Source: Populus alba (lineage: Eukaryota; Streptophyta; Magnoliopsida; Malpighiales; Salicaceae). Taken from it: a stretch of DNA of 64,000 bases. The position numbers and the translations under genes are program-made. Under the pieces are notes generated by a model. It made no database searches and was not told the DNA's origin. It saw only the letters and a list, made by a program, of their open reading frames with translations. The stretch lies in contig NC_133288.1 of NCBI RefSeq assembly GCF_005239225.2, positions 6,963,035 to 7,027,034 on the forward strand. The letters run 5' to 3'. The number at the start of each line of letters is the position of its first letter. Within the stretch, counting starts at the first letter, position 1. Positions 36,192 to 49,003 of the stretch are shown one piece after another.

Positions 36192-36206
36192 TTTATTTTG
36201 AAATAC

Positions 36207-36388
36207 TTTTTTTTTTTTTTGGATTCAAGGAAACTCCACCCTCCGAAAAGCGCACTTTGTGGGCCCAGATAAGCAAGTAAAACCCCGGCTATCCCAGGCT
36301 CTTACAAGAAATGCACGCCCTGACTCGAACTCAAGACCTGTTTTTCAGCTCTTAAGCCCTTTACCATCACGCTACACCCCTTGGGTAC
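36207..36388 (-). mobile_element. tRNA-derived SINE with 15-bp target duplication
   Basis: On the minus strand the head has an A box (tagcgtgatgg) and B box (gagttcgagtc) of RNA polymerase III, then a tRNA-unrelated body and a poly(A) tail. Target duplications tttattttgaaatac lie at 36192-36206 and 36389-36403 and are identical. This is a complete, relatively young SINE. Confidence 0.85.
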
Positions 36389-36403
36389 TTTATTTTGAAA
36401 TAC

Positions 36404-37663
36404 CTCAACTCAAAGAACATGATTTTTTTTTTTTTTTTTTACTCGACTGTATAAGATAACTTGAGACTATAAGATTGTATTATATTGTAAAAAAAGCATG
36501 AGATCAGTATCTCATCAATTTTTAATGGCTAGCACATATCTCAAAGTAGAGGAAAGAAAAGATGAAATTTAAAATAAATAAAAAAAATCACTAGCGACAC
36601 ACGTGTCTCCTCACACAGAAGAAGATGTCGTGGTGCTCCTAATACTATTGCAAAAGCCATTGTTCTACCAGCGAACGACGCTTCACAAACCACTGCTTGA
36701 AGAGTGTGAAGGCGCTCCACGTATTGATAAGTATTGCACGCACCAGACAATTTTTCTTAATAATATTTTATATTTATTAAAATATTATATTACCCGTAAA
36801 CCAACTTGTAACTATAAAATCATATTAGGAATACGAAAAAGACTATGTAAGGTAGTTTAATAACTTTTTCTTTTAAGAATAATTCAATCATTTTTAAGAG
36901 TGAATCAGTGATTTTATCATGCTTAAAAAACTATAAAAAAAATTATTTTAACTTTGACCAATTTAATAATGATAAATGAACCATTATAAAAAGATTGTTG
37001 TACCCCCGTGACCAAGTTTATTGAGTTTTTTTACAAGGAAAAAAACGATGATTTCCCGTTCCAATCTATTTCTTTAAGTTTTTTTATTTAATAATAAATA
37101 GATCCCTAACTTTTTTTATAAAAAAAAAAAAAAAAGTTTTTCTTGGACCATTTTTTAGGTCCCTAACCAAAATAGGTTTTTTTTACCCCTGACTAGGCTT
37201 GATTTAAGTCCCTGACCAGTTTTTCAATCTGTTCTTTAGGCTCGAGTTTAATATCGGAGCTTAAAAAAAGAGTCAAACTTCAGCCAAGCTGAAACGATGA
37301 CACAAATCATCAAATCTGTAGAGTACCGAGTTTCTGGAGCAGAATACTACCTTGAAAAAATTCGCTATGGAATCTATTTTGGTTATAACAAAACTCGAGA
37401 ATTCAAAGACAAAGCAGAGCATAAACTCAAAACTTGTCACTCCGAAAACAATGTGCTATGCCTGGCTTAATCACGAAGCTCTTGAGCACTTTAATCCTAT
37501 TCTATAATCCAAACACATCAAGATTCAACAATAAGGGTTTTCAGGGGTTTTTAACAATTCTCGCAAGCAAGTACACCAACTGTAGGGCCAATTCCTACAC
37601 TGACATAAGCATCCTTGAAGAAGGACAAAGTCCAGGTTGCAACCCACTTTCAATAACGACTCA
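36404..37663. other. Intergenic, no gene seen
   Basis: AT-rich, with poly(T)/poly(A) runs and no supportable gene. Its last 200 bases are probably the 3' untranslated region of the SET-domain gene that ends at 37664. Confidence 0.5.
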
Positions 37664-40367
37664 TTAGCTCCATCTCCTCCGGTCTTCCTCTTCATCCACC
37701 GGAGTATACCATGCTGGTCGACGTTTTGTGTTGCTCAACCTGTAGTTCAGGAGCACCTCTTCATTACAAAGCGCCCTAGTGGCAACTAAAACCAGAGTCT
37801 TGAGAACAGGAACATCAGATACGCTATTTTTGGCACTAGATTTGAACCAAAAACTGCCAAATCTTCTCATATTCACTTCTTCATGATTTCCAAAAGATAC
37901 GTTTGGTATAAAGGTCCTCATATCCTTCTCAGTCAGCGGGAAGTCATAGGGGCAAATCATAACATTTGGATCCATACCCTTAGCTGGGTGGTTAGCAAAA
38001 TGAGCCAATGCTAACGGGTTTCTCCGCTCCAAGACATCACCAATAGAACCAACTCGTGCACCTTCCAAAGGTTTGCTCAGCATTCTCCAGACCCGGTCTT
38101 GACCTTTCTCAACACTTTGCACATTAGACCTGATTTCTGGCACGGTTAAGCCATCCCACACTTCGCGACTTTCACCCCCAGAACCCCAAGGCAGGGCATT
38201 GATCACAGTCCCATCATATCTAGTGATCAAATATGGGTTCTGGGCATCAACTCTTGGGTACCCTGGGATAAACCGATAATAAGCAGGGCTGTATATGACA
38301 CCAGGGTATATGGCAATCACAGTGCCCACATCAGCCTCACCACTTAAAAACAAACCTTCTCCAGCTTCCTTGTGGGGTATCAGAGATGGCTTGAGATCAA
38401 GTGTGTAACCAATTTCATCCCTTAAACTCTGTGATACTTCGCTACGACTTAACTGCTTCGTCTCAGGTATAGCTGTTCTGAAAAACATCATTAATCAAAA
38501 TTGAAGGATAGAAGTTTAGTTATAAATAAGCTTTCATGCTTCTGATAATATTATTATCCCTCAATTTGCCCCATTCTGTTCATGTCACTGAATCACTCTT
38601 TTAGGAATCAGCATTACATAACTTGTCAATTGTTTTTACTGGATGAAAACTTTTTGCTTTCTATTATTGAAATCATCTCAGAACCACACCATTAATATGA
38701 TAAAAGAGAGAAATAAAACGGCATAAATAAACAGGAGAAAACAGTTGTCTGGAGCACCGAGCCAGAAACAGGAAATTAGCGAACAAGTGACAGGCACAAT
38801 GTAATATCATCTGAATAATTTAAGTTATAAGGTTGCTATTATTCCATAAATTAACTCTGGAGAGGACTATCTGTAAATTAACAAGTGGGATTGCTCACAT
38901 AAACTCACCAGGACGGTCAGTAGGTGGACCACTCTTGCCAACAGCAAAACTAAGGCCACTACGCCGAGGAGCAGCATTTGATTGTGCAGGAGCTTCATCC
39001 TTCTTGCTTCTTTTTTCCAAATCAGGAAGAAGAATTTCATTCATAGCTGAGCAGAAGTTTGTAATTTGAAAGTGGATATTTTCTTGAACCTGTTTCTGCT
39101 GATCAGCAACAGAAGCTTTACTGGCCATTTCAATGATCTCCTCCGCATCTGCCTCCTCAGCATTTTTCCCCAAACGATTGTAGCTGAAAATTTTAACTTC
39201 ATTAACAACTCAAGGTACTCAAAAGAACAAGCAATTCCGGGTTTAGATATAATAGGTGATGTTGGTCGCACTTAGTAAACATAAAGCTACATGGTCTTGA
39301 GAATGCAGCGATTCGATACAAAAAGAGAATCAAAGCATATGAAACCTGAGAGTAAGAAAAAGCAAGGAAATCTCAAACAAAAAATTCAGCAGAAAACTTC
39401 TCCAACATTTCAAAGAAAGAAAGTCCAACAACTATCAAATTTGAGAATAAGATCAAAACAATAATGAAACCTGAGAGTAAGAAAAGGCAAGGAGATGCAC
39501 TAATTTTGAATTTTTTGAACTTCAACTTCCATTATGAATTTTGAGACTTTCTGATAATATTACTTCTTGAAAACAAAGACTTAAATATTTTTTTTTAAAA
39601 AAAAAAAGGAAAAAGGAAAAAGGTAAATCAGATAGTCTCTAGCACAGATTTCAGGAGCCAATCTAATGCCAACAATATATTGAAAGAACCCTTGTTCAGG
39701 CCTGCAAAATCTACACTAAGGTAGCAGGATACACCCAATCACAACTTGGAAAATAAAGAAACACACTAACCTGGTAAAAAGAAAGAGACGATTCATGTCC
39801 GTTTCAAATTGAAACTCCCTTGGATTTCTAGCAAATGTGGGACTTTTGGCTAGAGTTTTCACAAACTGTAACAAAAACACAAAATGAAACAACCTTTACT
39901 TGTTGTATCAACATTGAACCCGTGCAGTAACTCCTTTGGCAAAACAAAGCACAGAGCAATTCCATGACACTCCATTTTTAGTCCCACTAACTAAAGACCA
40001 ACAACCTCAAATGTCAATTGACAACCCCTCTACTTGAATCCTAACTTTCTTCCAATTCAATCATTTGTTATCAATCTTTACAGATGTTACTACGCATTCA
40101 TTGACTAAATGTTCCATAACAAACAAAACCCACAATTCTTTATCTCAATTCACACAGTTTTTTTTATACATTTCCAAAATGGGTTATTATAAAATGTCTT
40201 GATTATTCAAAATCTAAAACTTTACCTCCATCCTTGTCAATAAACATGACCCTGAATCTACCCAATATCTAAACAGACAATCATTGAGAGAAACAGATTA
40301 AGTTATGCCAATGGAGAGAAAGAAAGATAGAAATTACCTCTTGAAATTTGTTAAAAAGAGAAGCCAT
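37664..40367 (-). CDS. SET-domain protein, SETD9-like, copy 1 (4 exons)
   Basis: Exons on the minus strand: 40338-40367, 39771-39865, 38909-39183, 37664-38472. All junctions are GT/AG and in phase; the sum is 1209 bases, 402 residues starting [10 protein letters not shown]. Residues about 42-130 are charged and helical (ending KSGPPTDRP). The SET fold follows: AGEGLF, IAIYPG (189-191), [21 protein letters not shown] with the Asn-His pair at 294-295 and a following [20 protein letters not shown], and the final [19 protein letters not shown] with the conserved Tyr at 377. Order and motifs match the SETD9 group of animals and plants as I remember it. SET proteins transfer methyl groups from S-adenosylmethionine to lysine; the substrate is unknown. 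It is tandem with the copy at 43866. The MMFF frame start at 38491 lies in the intron and is not used. Confidence 0.87.
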
Positions 40368-41560
40368 TGAAGAAACTGCAGCAGCAACTGAGTAACACTC
40401 GCACTCTTGCCTTCTGCCTTGTTGAATGAAAAAATCTCAGGCCGCAGTTGTGTCCGTACATGCGGGGCCAAATTTCTTGGGTAACTGGAACCCCAATGAG
40501 TAGGCTTTTCAGCTTGGGCTTTCCTTTCTTTCTGTCTTTTGTTTGTTTGGTATGTTTGTTCGACTACACGCGCGTGTTAACACTTTAATTGAACCAAACA
40601 CAACCTTAAACTATCCACTATTTTTTTTTCTCTTTATTGTTATTAATTTTATAGTTTAGCTTCTTTTTTTTTACTTTATTTCTATTCATTTAAAAATTAC
40701 ACTTAATATTATGGGTCAACTCAATTTTAAAATTTAAAATTTATCCTCATATATAATATAAAAATAAACAACTAAAATTTACCATTAAAAAAAAAACTTC
40801 ATCAATCAAAATCTAATTTATTTCTTTTCTCATTTCTAAGAATACAATTGCAAACCATTATTCATCCCCTTCTCCTCCATTCTTTCTGTCACCAACCAAA
40901 CCTACCTTACTGTCTAAACTGCAGAATCAAACTCCCTCTACTCTTTTCTCCTTTATTATTTCAATAACTGACCAGACCTTCTATTTCCCTCACCACACAT
41001 CCTCAAATCATTTAAAGCCTATTTGTAAATATAATTTGTTTTGAAAGCATTGTAAACAAGCCTAGGGTTTAGTGCATGCTTTGGATTAATATGACAAGAT
41101 TCATAAGAAAATTCAAGGTCAGCGTGCTTTTATGGGTCCAAGAGGCTAGAAAAAATGACCAAATTAAAGATCAATGGGATAAAAAAAAAAGATCAAATTA
41201 AAGTCTTGATAGTTCTATTAGTATCTTTTTTGTAAAAAAAAAAATGTTAATATGAAGATAATAGGTTTCTCACATGTTGTCATAAAGGTAGATATAATGG
41301 CAGCAAGAGACCAATTAAGGTGAGAAACATTCATATAAGTAACAACACTACTAGTATATGGATAAGACATGGATATACAAAACATAATGTTGAAATTCAC
41401 ACTCATAATGTTCATGTGGTTGTTAGAAATGAGATGAATTTGATTTTTTTTTTTTTTGGAATTGCTTCTGCAAGTTTTCCAATTATTAATTTATATAAGT
41501 TTCCATAATATAGGTGTGAGTTTGTTACATTTTGCACATTTTACACATGTTATAATCAGA
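40368..41560. other. Promoter region and intergenic DNA
   Basis: The first 200 bases left of the start are GC-richer and probably hold the 5' leader and promoter of the SET gene; I see no clear TATA box. The rest is AT-rich without a gene. Confidence 0.5.
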
Positions 41561-42790
41561 AGTTGCTTGTAATGGAAAAAAAAACAATTGCAGTAGCACT
41601 AACAGTTGTTATTACCATTATTGAAGGATTAAAGAGCAAAATCAACACGTGATTCATGCCATTAAAGTAGTTAAGCTAAATTAGTTAGTCAGTTGAGATT
41701 AGTTGGAAGTCAAGTTAGTTGAAGACTTACAGTGTATAAAACTTGTAACATGCATTTCATAAGGAACAAGTAATAATAATATAATACATTTCTCTTCTTC
41801 TCTATTCTCTCCTATGCTATCTTCTTCTTTATTTCTCTCATTTCTTTCCTTATTAGCCAACAACTAAACAATTAGTATTAGAGCCTAACTTGGACATAAA
41901 GTAAATACCTTGACTCAAAATTATAGAAAACAATAAGATGAAAATTGTTGAAGAACATTGCAGGAGATTTAAGGAAAGATTGCAAGGCCTTCACTAGGAA
42001 TTTTAATAATCATTGGCTAATCAACAAAGCAAATGGAAAGAACAGTGCGTAGAGCAAAATGAAAGAGCTAACAGATCAGTTTATAAATTGAAGCATTATC
42101 AAATCAATTCCAACCGTTTCTTGTAATCAATTGAAGCATTATCAAATGCTTGGAAAAGAAATTAGAGCCAGTTATAGAGGAATATTGAATACTCTAACAA
42201 TGGAAAAAGAAATTAGCACCCACAACGATCAAGAAAGAGTGTTACAAGAGATCAAGAACAATGTAATGAGAGATTAAATTAATAATTAGTAACATCACAA
42301 GATAGAGTATAATTTGTGTTTTCCAAGGATTAATCTAGGAAGATAATCCAAGGGTTGGTTGAGGAAATATAGGAAATCCTTCAAGATCAACTTAATTTCT
42401 ATACAATAGTGGGTTGAGATAACATCTCTTTACATAAAAAGGAAGACATAGATTTGGTTTGAAGGTTATATATGTAATATTGAACATATAATAAACTAAG
42501 ATGAATTTTCAGAAACTTTGTGCAATAGATTTGGTAATAGAGATGATATAGTATAGGAATTCAATGAGTTAGTGCAAAAAGGCAATGTGTATGAATATTT
42601 AGAGAAATTTGAGGAACTAAAATCTCTTATGTATGCATTGAACTCTTCACTTCTTTAATTCTACTACATTTCTAGTTTTGTGAGTTAAGTGAAAGAAGAT
42701 GTTAAACCAATGTTGAAAATACTCAAACAATTAAGGAAGTTTTTTACTGATAATAATTATCATAAACATGATTATGGAAATTTTTATTAT
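41560..42790 (+). mobile_element. Ty3/gypsy relic: LTR end, primer site and gag fragment
   Basis: A probable LTR with TATA (gtgtataaaacttgtaac near 41733) ends near 41865 and is followed by ttagtattagagcc (41872-41885), a decayed initiator-Met primer site. At 42555-42740 the plus strand reads EFNELVQKGNVYEYLEKFEE and LKSLMYALNSSL, then YYISSFV and MLKILKQL, which is the retrotransposon gag domain with stops. No pol domains remain. It lies between the two SET genes. Confidence 0.7.
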
Positions 42791-42799
42791 TAAATCCAT

Positions 42800-43865
42800 A
42801 GTATTATATCATATTCAAACCATAATTAATAATAAACTAGATTAACAAAAAACAATAATTAGAGATGTAATATATCGCTTTTTCTTATTTAAACTAAAGT
42901 TTGAGTATTTTAAAACTTTGATTTTTTTTTTAATCAAATAATGCTAAGTTTCAATGTAAAATTTTGAAACAATGCTAATATGGTAAATACATAAATTACT
43001 TGTAGGAGAAGTGACAAATTTGTTGACAAGAAAATATAATTATTTTGTCCTCTACTAAAAAGACTTTGATATTAGAATATAAAGTGTTTTTTTAAAATAA
43101 TTTTTATTTAAAAATATATTAAAATATTTTTTATTTTTTTTTATTTTTAACACCAACAAATCAAAATCATTTTAAAACATTATAAAAAGAATATTAATTT
43201 AATATATATTTTTTGTAATTTAAGTTATTTTTTAAAGAAGCACTCAAAAACAAAAATCACCGAAACTCCCAATCAGGTTCTAAACGTGCAAGCATACTTG
43301 CTTTTAAATTAATATTATTTTACATGACTAGTATTGAAACTGATGCATTTACCAAATTCTCTCCCATTTGCAATCTCATTGACTCTTTTAAAATGACTTT
43401 ACATGAACAGTTGAGTTCTTTACTGGAGCTTGACATGAGAATGTCCCACAGCTTGTGGTTCCAATTGCAATAGCTACGAAATCTCACTAGCATTTTCTAT
43501 ATGATTATTAATTATCGACATATTAGCACGAAGGAATTGTCTCTAGAGATACATGGATGGAAGGATGATAAGATGGAATGCGATCTCCCACTTGGGGCAC
43601 TACAAGGACATGCTCGAGCCACAGAGGCTCCAACTCTGCAGGTAATTTTGTAACTCTTAACTAATATATATTGTCTGAAACAATTTTGTATTTTCAGTAT
43701 ATAATCATAACATGTCAAGCTTCTACAATGTAGTTTTTTTATGAGGTTCAACACAGAAGCTTGCTGGTTAGCTAAGGAAAAGTCTAGCTTCTCTTGGAAC
43801 CCATTTTCGATATCGACTCATGTTCTCCATCACCTCCGGTCATTCACAGGAGTCCACCATAGTGG
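42800..43865. other. Intergenic, with MITE-like AT-rich block
   Basis: An AT-rich block at about 43084-43265 resembles the interior of the Tourist-like MITE at 56731 (tttaaaataatttttattt, caaatcaaaatcattttaaa). No gene. The last 100 bases correspond to the lost C-terminal codons and 3' region of the SET gene copy 2. Confidence 0.5.
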
Positions 43866-46390
43866 CTAACACTTCATGTTCGTCAACCTGTAGTCTACGA
43901 GCACTTCTTCATCACAGAGTGCCCTAGTAGCGACGAGTACGAGAGTCTTGAGAACAGGAACATTGGATTCATTGCTTATGGAACTGAACCAAAAACTGCC
44001 ATATCTTCTAATATTCACTTCTGGATTTGCAAACGATACATTTGGTATGTAGGTCCTCATATCCATCTCGGTCAGTGGGAAGTCATAAGGGCAAGCCATA
44101 GCATTTTGATGCATGCCCGTTGCTACCTGGTTGGCAAAATGAGCCAAAGCTAATGGGTTTCTCCTCTCCAAGACATCACCAACAGAACCAACCCCAGTAC
44201 CTTCCAAAGGCTTACTCAACACCCTCCAGACTAGCTCTGGACCATCTTTACCAGTACTTTGCACATTAGGCATGATTTCTGGCACTGTGAAGCCATCCCA
44301 CACTTCACGAATTTCACCACCAAAACCCCAAGGTTGTGCATTGATAACTGTCCCATCATGTCTAGTGATCAAGTACGGGTTCCGGGCATGAATTCTTGGG
44401 TACCCTGGGATGTACTGGTAATAAGCAGGACTGTGTATGATGCCAGGGTATATGGCAATAACAGCACCAGCGTCAGCCTTGCCGTTTATGAGGAAACCTT
44501 GTCCAGCTTTTTCATGGGGCATCAGAGATGGCTTCACATCAAGTGTGTAACCAATGTGATCCTTTAAACTCTGTGATACTTCAGCATGACTCAACCGCCT
44601 CATCTCAGGTATAGCTGTGCCAAAAAACATCATTAATCGAAATTGAAGGATATAAGTTTAGTCACAGATAAGGGCTTGTGCCTCTGACTGTATCCCTATC
44701 CGTTAATTCAGTCCTTTCTGTTTCATGTAACTGTACTCTTTTAGGGATTAAATGCTCCTAATGGCATTGGGTATGGTTCCAGTGATATTGAGCAATATAT
44801 AACTTGTCAATAATATATACTGGGTACTTTATAATCAAAATTATCTCAGAGCTACACCATTAATATGGAAAAGAAATTATTATAAAGCATAAAAGAAGCA
44901 ACGGTAAGCCAACATCAAGAAATGAGCAAATATGTGACAGGTGCAATGTAAGATCAGCTGGGCAATTTAAGTTTCAGGGTGGGTATTATTTTATAAATTA
45001 ATATGGAGACGACTTTCAGTAAACTAACATGTGGGATTGAACTCATAAACTCACCATGACAATCAGTTGGTGGACCACTCTTGCCAACAGCAAAAGCATT
45101 TGATTGTGCAGGTGCTTCATCCTTCGTACTTCTCTTTCTCGCATCAGGAAGAAGAATATCATTCATAGCTGTGCAGAAGTTTTTAATTTGAAAATGGATG
45201 TTTTCTTGGATCTGTTTCTGCTGTTCAGCAACATAAAATTTATTGGCCATTTCAATGATATCCTTTGCGTCGGCCTTATCAGCATTCCTTCCCAAACGAT
45301 TGCAGCTGAAAACTTTACCTCTCATTAGCAACTCAAGATACTCAAAAGAACAAGCAATTACTGATCTAATGTTGAGATAAAGCTACATTGAAGATGAACC
45401 AATTTAATACAATATAAAAGAACCAAAGTACTTGAAAAAGAAGTTTCAAAATTAAGTTTTAGAATATTTCTCCAGCACTTCAAACAAAAGAAAGTCGAAC
45501 AATTGTCAAATTTGAGAGTAAGATCAAAGCAATTACAAAATTTGAGAGCAAGATCAAAGCAAGAAAAAACACTAAACTTGAACTTCTGAACTTCAACTTT
45601 CTGATAATATTACCAGAGATTTAGATTAAAAAGAGAAAAGAAAAAAAAAATCTTGCAAATCAGATGGTGAGCCAATATAATTCCAACAATATTTTGAAAG
45701 AACCCAGCCTGCAAAATGTACACTAAGAGAAGCAACATACACCCAATGACAGCATAGAAAACAAAAGGACACACAAACCTGGTTAAAATAAAGAGACGTT
45801 TAAGGTCCCTTGTACTTGTAGCATCCGTGGGACTTTTGGCTAGAGTTTTCACAACCTGTAGATAAAACCCAAAACGGAAAAACCTTTAATCATTTTATCA
45901 ACAATGATCCATGAAGCCACACCTTTCACAAAACAATGCATGGAGCAATTCCATGAAACTTTATTTTTAGTTCTGCTAATTAAAACACTAACAACTTCAA
46001 TCATCTATCTCCTTCACTTACAACAACAAATGTCAATTATCAACTCCTCTACTTAGATTCTAACTTCAAATTAATTCCATTATTTGTAATCAAACTCCAT
46101 GGATGCTACAATGCATTCAATCACTAAAATATTCCAGAAACAAACAGAAAACATAAAGTAATTTCTTCTATACATTTCCAAAATGGGTTCTTCTAAAATG
46201 TCTTGATTACTCAAAATCCAAAATTTATTTCCACCTTTATCAACCATCAACCAACATGATCTGAATCTACCTAAAAAAAATCAACTTTGCATACAAACAA
46301 AGAGAAATGGGTTAAGTTATACACCAATTGAGAGGAGCATAGAGAGATGTATGTAATTACCTCTTGAAATTTGTGAAAAAGAGAAGTCAT
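43866..46390 (-). CDS. SET-domain protein, SETD9-like, copy 2 (4 exons, C-truncated)
   Basis: Exons on the minus strand: 46361-46390, 45779-45855, 45055-45305, 43866-44614. They are in phase with GT/AG sites; the sum is 1107 bases, 368 residues starting [10 protein letters not shown]. Structure and intron positions equal copy 1. Exon 2 is six codons and exon 3 eight codons shorter. Differences of note: the [11 protein letters not shown] segment of copy 1 is [11 protein letters not shown], so both the SET Asn-His pair and the Pro-Asn are changed. A TAG replaces an Arg codon after NMKC, removing about 18 C-terminal residues whose codons are still visible downstream (PLWWTPVNDRR). The YPG and VLVDYR motifs remain. 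The frame is open, so the gene may be expressed, but methyltransferase activity is doubtful. It is a tandem duplicate of the 37664-40367 gene. Confidence 0.83.
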
Positions 46391-49003
46391 TGAAGAAACT
46401 GCTGCAGCAACTGAGTAACACTTGCTGTCTGGTATTGTCTTGTGCTTCGTTGATTGAAAAACCCATGTGGGTTTTGTGAAGGTGATTTCCTTATAGCCAT
46501 TTACATATTTCATTATCTACTACAATAATGAAGTGAACTGATGTTCATGATCTTGATTAAAAAAAAAAAAAAACAGAAATTTAATTGTTTTGTAATCAGA
46601 GATATTTTGAATTTTTGATATTTTTAAAATATTATGTATAAAAAAAATCGAGAATTAAATATATTAATAAATAAATAAAATTTATAAATAATAACTAAAA
46701 AAATAAAATTAAGAGGCATGTATGAATTAAGATATTTAATCTCTCAAAACATATGTTTATCTACTTGTGTTTTCTAAACTTATTTATTAAAATGATATTT
46801 TTATTCAAACAAATGATAATAAAATAAAAATAAAAATTAAATTGATTGAATAAAAAAAAAAGGGAAAAGCATTAAAGTTGCACATATTAAAAATATTATC
46901 TGGAAATAATTTTTTTATTTTAAAAAATAAAATTCATCTATATAAAATATTAAAATAAAAAATTATAGATGAATCATAAAAACTCAACAAAATTTAAATG
47001 CATAACAAAAAAAATATTTTTATTTAAAAAATATTTTCTAAACAAATTAAAAGAGAAAAGAACTAATCTAAATATAAATAAAAAAAAATTTAAAGAAAAA
47101 AACCATATATAAAAAGGCATTAACTTTTAAAATAATTAGAAAGAAAAAAAAAAAAAACAAAAGGTAAGATGCTACTAGGTCTTACCTATTTTATCAAGGT
47201 CCATGTGTAGGATTGACCTGACATGCTCGTGCAACTAGGCTATCATTTCTTTGGTTGCAAATACAATTGACAACATGTTATTCACCTAATTTTTTTTAAA
47301 AAAAACCAAACTATGTATTATTTGATTTGCCTGGATTTTAACTATTATAGCACCTGAAAAATTAGAACTTAACCTTTTTTTACCAAAAAAACAGTTTTCT
47401 AACTCATTTTGACCCAAAATACCTTTAGAACTATTATAAACTTATCTATAACATAAAAAAACCAAAATATCGTTCTAAAAACCAAAATCAACCTAAAATA
47501 AAAATAAAATTAAATTAAGTTTAAATATGTTTTCTCGTGAACTTGAAAGGTTCGCAAAACATCTAATATAAATTTTCTTTGTCAAATAAAAGCATATGAC
47601 ATAAACATCAACTATTTTGATAATATAAATTAGTGTAAATAATTTTTTTCTCTCTTTACAATCAAGATCCGGTCACCTCTCTCCCCCCTGTTTTGGTGAT
47701 AAAATCCAGTTGGTTTCGCAATGTATAGCCATTTGGGCCTTGGTCCAAAATGATATTGTGTTGGTGGCAACTATGTGTTATGCATGGGATATGTAAAAGT
47801 CCCATGCATTGTCATTTACATTCCTGGCCATTAATGACTAACATTTCTAGCCATGAATGGCTAGGATGGCTTAGAATGACTAACTAATATTTTTTATTAT
47901 TAGTATTAAAGAATTGTGCACCATAACATACATAGCTTGAATAATACTCACATTCAAGGCATATCCTATGATTACTTAAAGAAAATATGTTCTCTCTCTT
48001 GTGCACTCTCAGATGTCAGATTGGGGACATGGTTTTGCCTCAGACCGGCCTGAGAGGTATATTCTGGCCGATGAAAGGGTGACATGGTCAGGCAGGTAGA
48101 TTTTCTTGTTGGTCTAAAAAGTTCAAAGGAAACCTTAAATTCTCACCAAATTATTCTAAGTTATGTAATCCCTAATCTTGTACCAGCCAGCTCATTCCTA
48201 ATAGTTAAATAGTACACCTACTTGCTCAGTTTTAATATCAAAAGGTATGATAATGGAATTATTTTTTATTTTTTTTTATACATCAGCTGCTTATTCAATT
48301 AGGTACGTACGTTATTTAGATTTGTTTTTTTAAAAAAGATTAGGTACTATGCTAAGCCATGTGGTTGGAGTGGATCCTTGAGATATTATATAACAGATAA
48401 ACCTATGTTGTAGCTCTTAATTAGGTCTTGAAGATGACCTAAATTGAAATTACAAAGTGGTTGGATTTGATTTTGGAAGACCCTTTTCAAACTTATTCAA
48501 GTTGAAATTTACAAAATCTAAAACCAAAATCCAGAAAATCCACAGGTTCAAGTTGTCTAGACTAACTACGTACGTGGAGCAACAAACATGCTGGTGACCG
48601 AAATCTATGTGCTCATCAACCCTTTTCTTTTTCTTTGTTTTTTTTGCGACAAGTAACTTGCTTACGTGGAGCTGGGAAAAACTAGAGGAAATAGTTGTGT
48701 TTTAGGTTATCGGTCACCAACAACTCCCTAGCCTCCAAAAATTATTCTTCTTCCCTCGATCGTAAGAGTTTCAACCCTATTTGTGACACCATTCGCTAGA
48801 GCCAAAAATATTCCATTTCAAGAAAATAAAAAGAACAGCAACAAGGCGAAAACCATCCAATGCAGTGAGGGCTGGGAGAATTATTCAGTTTAGTCACGTA
48901 GAAAAGCAGCAGGAGCCCACACATTTTCAGCTCACCAATTCATACCTATTGAGCCAAGAACAGCACGCCAAGAAAACACAAACAGATTGCTCCCTTATAA
49001 CAC
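46391..49003. other. Intergenic between SET and P450 genes
   Basis: 46.5-47.6 kb is extremely AT-rich. 47.65-48.15 kb is more balanced and looks like an old repeat or LTR remnant (atgcatgggatatgtaaaag, then ctctctcttgtgcactctc), but no domain confirms it. The last 300 bases should contain the promoter of the P450 gene; no convincing TATA box was seen. Confidence 0.5.

Noticed and set aside
38491..38491. ATG giving an [10 protein letters not shown] start for the SET-domain exon (and [10 protein letters not shown] at 44633)
   Set aside because: The ATG lies in the intron. The AG acceptor after aacag/gcacag joins the earlier exons in phase and yields a full-length protein in both copies.
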